Shown: positions 60,605 through 64,000 of the stretch, piece after piece
Position numbering within the stretch: position 1 is the stretch's first letter
Layout: every line of letters starts with the position of its first letter
NCBI GenBank assembly: GCA_001661515.1
Contig: LUVW01000039.1
Span: forward strand, 313,898 to 377,897
Direction of reading: 5' to 3'
DNA from: Capniomyces stellatus
Taxonomy: Eukaryota > Kickxellomycota > Harpellomycetes > Harpellales > Legeriomycetaceae
DNA: 64,000 bases
The notes under the pieces: generated by a model
Databases searched by the model: none
The model's input: the letters and a program-made list of their open reading frames with translations, nothing else
What the model was told of the DNA's origin: nothing
Translations under genes and position numbers: made by a program

Positions 60605-60888
60605 AAAAAGTGGGTCGTGTTGGATGAGTTGTATTGAGTGGGATGTTTATTTTAATAGGGTTTAAATATTATTATTGTTTTTAAAAGTAGCAGATTTTCA
60701 TTTATTTTATAATAGTTATTTTTTTTTTTTTTTTGGATATTAATGACAAATGGTAAATTGTAAGTGGAAAAGTAATTGTTGAAAGTATAATATAACTGAT
60801 AAAAAGAAAAAGGGGTGGGGGGGGGTGATTAAAATGTAAATAAAACAAAAAAAAATAGTGAAGAAAATAAGAAAAGAGAGAAAGAGAG

Positions 60889-63800
60889 TTAAGAGTGATT
60901 TATCGAAGGGAATTGAAGATTGGGGGAGAGCATGAGGGCGATGTTAGTGTTGAAGTTTGCACGTTTTAGGTTGAGGGATTTGAGGGAGCTGAACATGAGT
61001 TTTTTGGCTAAGGTGTGGTTTTTAGAGTTTAAGGGGTTTTGAGAGTTGGTGGGGTTGTTTGAGGGGTGGGAGGAAGGTTCAGGGTTGAAAAAGATGACAT
61101 CATCGTCTTCTTCAACAAGGGGAGTATTGTTATCAGGATCAAAAGTACTGGTATTGTTGGGGGATTGGGGGGTTGAGGTGGAAGAATTTGCAGCTTTGTG
61201 GTTGTTGATAAGGTAGATTGAGGGGATCCAGCAACCAAACAAGATGTTTTGGGAGTGGACGTCACCAGGGCTGGATTTGGAGTCGGGAATGATGAATTTG
61301 CCAGCGAGGTTGACGTGGTTGATAAATGAGTCAATGTTGTTGGCAATGTACTGGTGAGCAACAAAGAGTCTGGAGCAGTAGGCGATGTTGATGTGGGCGT
61401 TGGACACAAGAGAGTTTAGCTTGAGGTTTGAGTTTGCAGCAAGGTACGCCTTGTCCTTGGAGAGTTTAAGAACGGTGTGAGCACAGCTAAACGCCTTTTC
61501 AAGGAGGAGTTTCAAGTGTTTGTTGTTTTTGGGGTCAGAATTGGTGTGGGGACCAGCTGACAGGTTGATGTAGTGATTAGACAGGAACATCCAGGTTTCA
61601 ATATTGTTTGGATTATCGTAAACAGACCGAAGTAGCAGACCGTCAAACAGGCAGGCAGAGTCATCGCTGCAGTCTCTGATTCCAACCAAATCGAGCATTT
61701 GTTTAACGTCAAAATCGACACCACCGCTAGAAGAGGCATTTCGGGAGGTGAAAAGTTGTTTGTTTGAAAGAACAAACTTGGTGATAAAAATCTCAACTTT
61801 GTATTGTCGTTTAAGACTGGCAGAAAACGAGTTTAGCAGTACGTCAGCAACACCAAATACAGTGTGAGAGTCGTTCATTTTGTTTGCAACCAACAAAGCA
61901 ACAAACAAAACATCAAATACTACCTTGAAAGCCTTGTCACCACCTCCACTTCCTCCACTGGATTTAGGATTGGTGGTGGTGGTGGTGGTGGAACTGGTTT
62001 TGGCAAACTCAACCAGTCCATCAAACAAATTAGTTACAGGAGTTCTATTACCGGGACGGTTAACAATGCCTTTACAGGATTTAGACGATTTAGGAAAATG
62101 ATCAGAAATTGAGGCTAACGTTGACATCAACTGGTCATACGCAAGTTGTCTGTGCTGAGCAGTGCGTAGTTCAAAAAGCACACGAACAAGTTCCAACTCA
62201 ACACCAAGTTTGACAACCCAGAACCTCAAAACATCAGTTGAACAACCAGCCATATTGTCAACAATACCCAAACACGCCTCGTAAACCTCCAAACTCGACT
62301 GCAGTTCACCACTGAAAAACAGCGACTTTGCGTACCCCACATACAGCTCAACCAGACTGTGCAGACTGTTGAAGCGGGCAGTTGGCTCAATAATCTGCTC
62401 GGCACTTGTAACCAAAGAACTGTTGTCGGTTGCCTCCATCACAACCGAGTAGGAACTAGAACTAACATCAAAGTGGCTCAGCGAACAGCTCAGTCTTGCG
62501 TAGTTAGTAAGCATTGAAATCTGGTGGCTGTACAGCACTGACGCAACCAACTCATCACCATCAAGACCCTGCTGCATCTTGGTGTCAAACATCTCATGAA
62601 TGTTTTTTTTTATTTCGTCCCTGGTACTGGCTCCATTGTCCGGCCCAATATACCTGACCAGCCCTGAGTCTTGCAAGTAATCGCCGCAAACAAACAGCAA
62701 CGCCTTGACAATCACCTTCAACTCAGAATCCTCACCATCAACATCAGCCGCCTCATCGTCATCATCACTGTTGCCAGATCCACTGAAGCTATTGTACGCA
62801 CGTTCAAAGTACAACAGCGAAAGATCCAGCTGGCCGTCCAGCTCATAAAACATACCAAGCAAACTAAGCGCAACAGTTGAGAACTGGTTCTGTTCAGTAG
62901 CCTTAGTTAGCGCAAAGCAAGCAAACTCAATGTTCAACTTGACAGCGTAGTCAAGACCGCCCAGCAAACTGTACACGGAAGCCATATTGTACATGTACAG
63001 CGAATAGTACACAGCAACGCTTGAACAGCTCACAAACCCGCCAACCTCAATCGACTTCTTCAGACACTCAAGGTAGTGGTGGTTTGAAGTTTGCAGAGTT
63101 GAACCGGAAAACTCAGACTCGTTCAGTTCCAAGCCAAGCACACCCGTTCCAAACAAAGCGAGGTAGCATTCGGGATTGTAAACATATGCCCGCTCAAAGC
63201 AAAACATCGATATCGAGTACTCACCAGTCACCAGGTAAAACAGCCCCAGTCTCGCCCACTTGCACCCCTCCAGCGCACCATCGCCACCAGCCACAATCCT
63301 CACCACACTGATAAACGCATGTTGCGCCAGCCTAAAGTACCCGCCTCGAACACTCAGCTCGCCCAACAACTCAATCGCCTCAATGTCCTTGGCACACAGC
63401 TGCAACGAGGCCTGCACACACAGAACGCCCAGTCTAACCAGCTCTCCAGTACCAACAGTCTCCAGACTCTTGGCGTTCCTGTCAACCGACACACAAACCA
63501 GACCCGACTTGGCTGCTACACTGCCATCAATCACTCTGCCATCAACCACACTGCCTGGAACCACCAACTGCTCACTGATACTCGCCACTCTCCTGTATAT
63601 CGCTCTGGCCATACACTTCCACCCAACTGCTGCCATTGCAACGCTATCTGAACACCCCACCAGCACCGCTCCACACACACTCATCAGCGCCAGTCCAACC
63701 CCTACTAACGCCTCCTTGCTGCACACAACCACTGCGGACTCGCTGCCAAACCTTGCCAGAAACTCCATGTCTGCGTCCACCACTTGCCTCAGCGACTCTT

Positions 63801-64000
63801 CGTCTGCTACCAGCCCTGTGTTTGCCAGCATTTCAAACAAACGCTGCAGCACCTGCCTTGTTACTCCAAACACGTCCTGCCCCGCCTCAAAGTCCCCACT
63901 GTAATATCTGGTCCCGCACCTTGTCACATGCTCAACAAGAATGTCGCTCGCCTCATACGCATACTTTACTAGTCCCCTGAACCGAACTGAATCACTATCA
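60889..64000 (-). CDS. large TPR-like repeat protein, C-terminal part; candidate Ski3/TTC37
   Basis: Partial: the frame is open to the right edge, so the N-terminus lies beyond 64000; 1036 residues are visible with no intron needed. The protein is helical with recurring TPR-type pairs, for example KWARLGLFYLVTGEYSISMF with FERAYVYNPECYLALFGTGV, and SLLGMFYELDGQLDLSLLYF with ERAYNSF. Ski3 is the TPR scaffold of the Ski complex that feeds mRNA to the cytoplasmic exosome; the size and the LGLFYLVTGEYS.. A..YVYNPE pattern fit it, but I cannot exclude another TPR family. Acidic insert NSDDDDEAADVDGEDSE near the middle and Ser/Asn/Pro-rich loops near the C-terminus. Codon use is markedly more G+C-rich toward the N-terminal half. 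It converges with the DM9 gene, 284 bp apart. Confidence 0.6.
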   Translation of the reverse strand, partial: DSDSVRFRGLVKYAYEASDILVEHVTRCGTRYYSGDFEAGQDVFGVTRQVLQRLFEMLANTGLVADEESLRQVVDADMEFLARFGSESAVVVCSKEALVGVGLALMSVCGAVLVGCSDSVAMAAVGWKCMARAIYRRVASISEQLVVPGSVVDGRVIDGSVAAKSGLVCVSVDRNAKSLETVGTGELVRLGVLCVQASLQLCAKDIEAIELLGELSVRGGYFRLAQHAFISVVRIVAGGDGALEGCKWARLGLFYLVTGEYSISMFCFERAYVYNPECYLALFGTGVLGLELNESEFSGSTLQTSNHHYLECLKKSIEVGGFVSCSSVAVYYSLYMYNMASVYSLLGGLDYAVKLNIEFACFALTKATEQNQFSTVALSLLGMFYELDGQLDLSLLYFERAYNSFSGSGNSDDDDEAADVDGEDSELKVIVKALLFVCGDYLQDSGLVRYIGPDNGASTRDEIKKNIHEMFDTKMQQGLDGDELVASVLYSHQISMLTNYARLSCSLSHFDVSSSSYSVVMEATDNSSLVTSAEQIIEPTARFNSLHSLVELYVGYAKSLFFSGELQSSLEVYEACLGIVDNMAGCSTDVLRFWVVKLGVELELVRVLFELRTAQHRQLAYDQLMSTLASISDHFPKSSKSCKGIVNRPGNRTPVTNLFDGLVEFAKTSSTTTTTTNPKSSGGSGGGDKAFKVVFDVLFVALLVANKMNDSHTVFGVADVLLNSFSASLKRQYKVEIFITKFVLSNKQLFTSRNASSSGGVDFDVKQMLDLVGIRDCSDDSACLFDGLLLRSVYDNPNNIETWMFLSNHYINLSAGPHTNSDPKNNKHLKLLLEKAFSCAHTVLKLSKDKAYLAANSNLKLNSLVSNAHINIAYCSRLFVAHQYIANNIDSFINHVNLAGKFIIPDSKSSPGDVHSQNILFGCWIPSIYLINNHKAANSSTSTPQSPNNTSTFDPDNNTPLVEEDDDVIFFNPEPSSHPSNNPTNSQNPLNSKNHTLAKKLMFSSLKSLNLKRANFNTNIALMLSPNLQFPSINHS

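Overview
The window is eukaryotic nuclear DNA, A+T-rich, with genes broken by short GT-AG introns (mostly 70-180 nt) and long homopolymer-rich spacers. Gene content points to a fungus: heat-shock factor with Asn/Ser-rich tail, ILV3 and BAT amino-acid biosynthesis genes, Stm1, Mog1, a Dal5-type permease, Arp2, a Cup1-like LYR protein, Rad17, Cwc15, Vps24. Two MADS-box proteins carry the MEF2-type extension kept by animals and early-diverging fungi, so a zygomycete-grade (for example Zoopagomycota/Kickxellomycotina) fungus is my best inference; the sequence alone does not fix the species. Exon joins below were made by hand from splice consensus, reading-phase agreement and family similarity.

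Layout. 1-7.4 kb: 3' end of a Thr/Lys-linker protein, a secreted CAP protein, and a long HSF. 8.3-14.2 kb: ILV3 (dihydroxyacid dehydratase) followed on the same strand by a branched-chain aminotransferase; together they catalyse the last two shared steps of valine/isoleucine synthesis. 16.2-20.9 kb: Stm1-type ribosome factor and, convergent to it, a nine-exon LMBR1/LMBD2 membrane protein. 22.2-29.7 kb: LEA2-type membrane protein, MOG1, a convergent MFS permease and a GDSL esterase. 31.3-40.8 kb: ARP2, then on the minus strand a Cup1-like LYR protein, a small DM9-domain protein, and a nine-exon RAD17 clamp loader.

43.8-53.0 kb: two intronless MEF2-like MADS genes flank CWC15, with very long upstream spacers that share a 16-mer containing MEF2-type sites. 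53.4-64 kb: LITAF-domain protein with a PPxY motif, VPS24 (ESCRT-III), a second DM9 protein fused to a long Pro/Gly/Tyr-rich repeat region, and the C-terminal part of a large TPR-like protein (candidate Ski3) cut by the right edge.

Most noteworthy: two independent DM9 (DUF3421) proteins, one fused to a recently duplicated 60-residue low-complexity repeat; the MADS pair with its shared upstream element; the ILV3-BAT neighbourhood with a CxxC-bearing BAT. LITAF and Vps24 are neighbours and both belong to endosomal/ubiquitin sorting, but I see no sign that this is more than chance. No RNA gene, transposon, CRISPR array or viral gene could be supported. A run of Ns (56641-56662) inside a poly-G tract marks an assembly gap.
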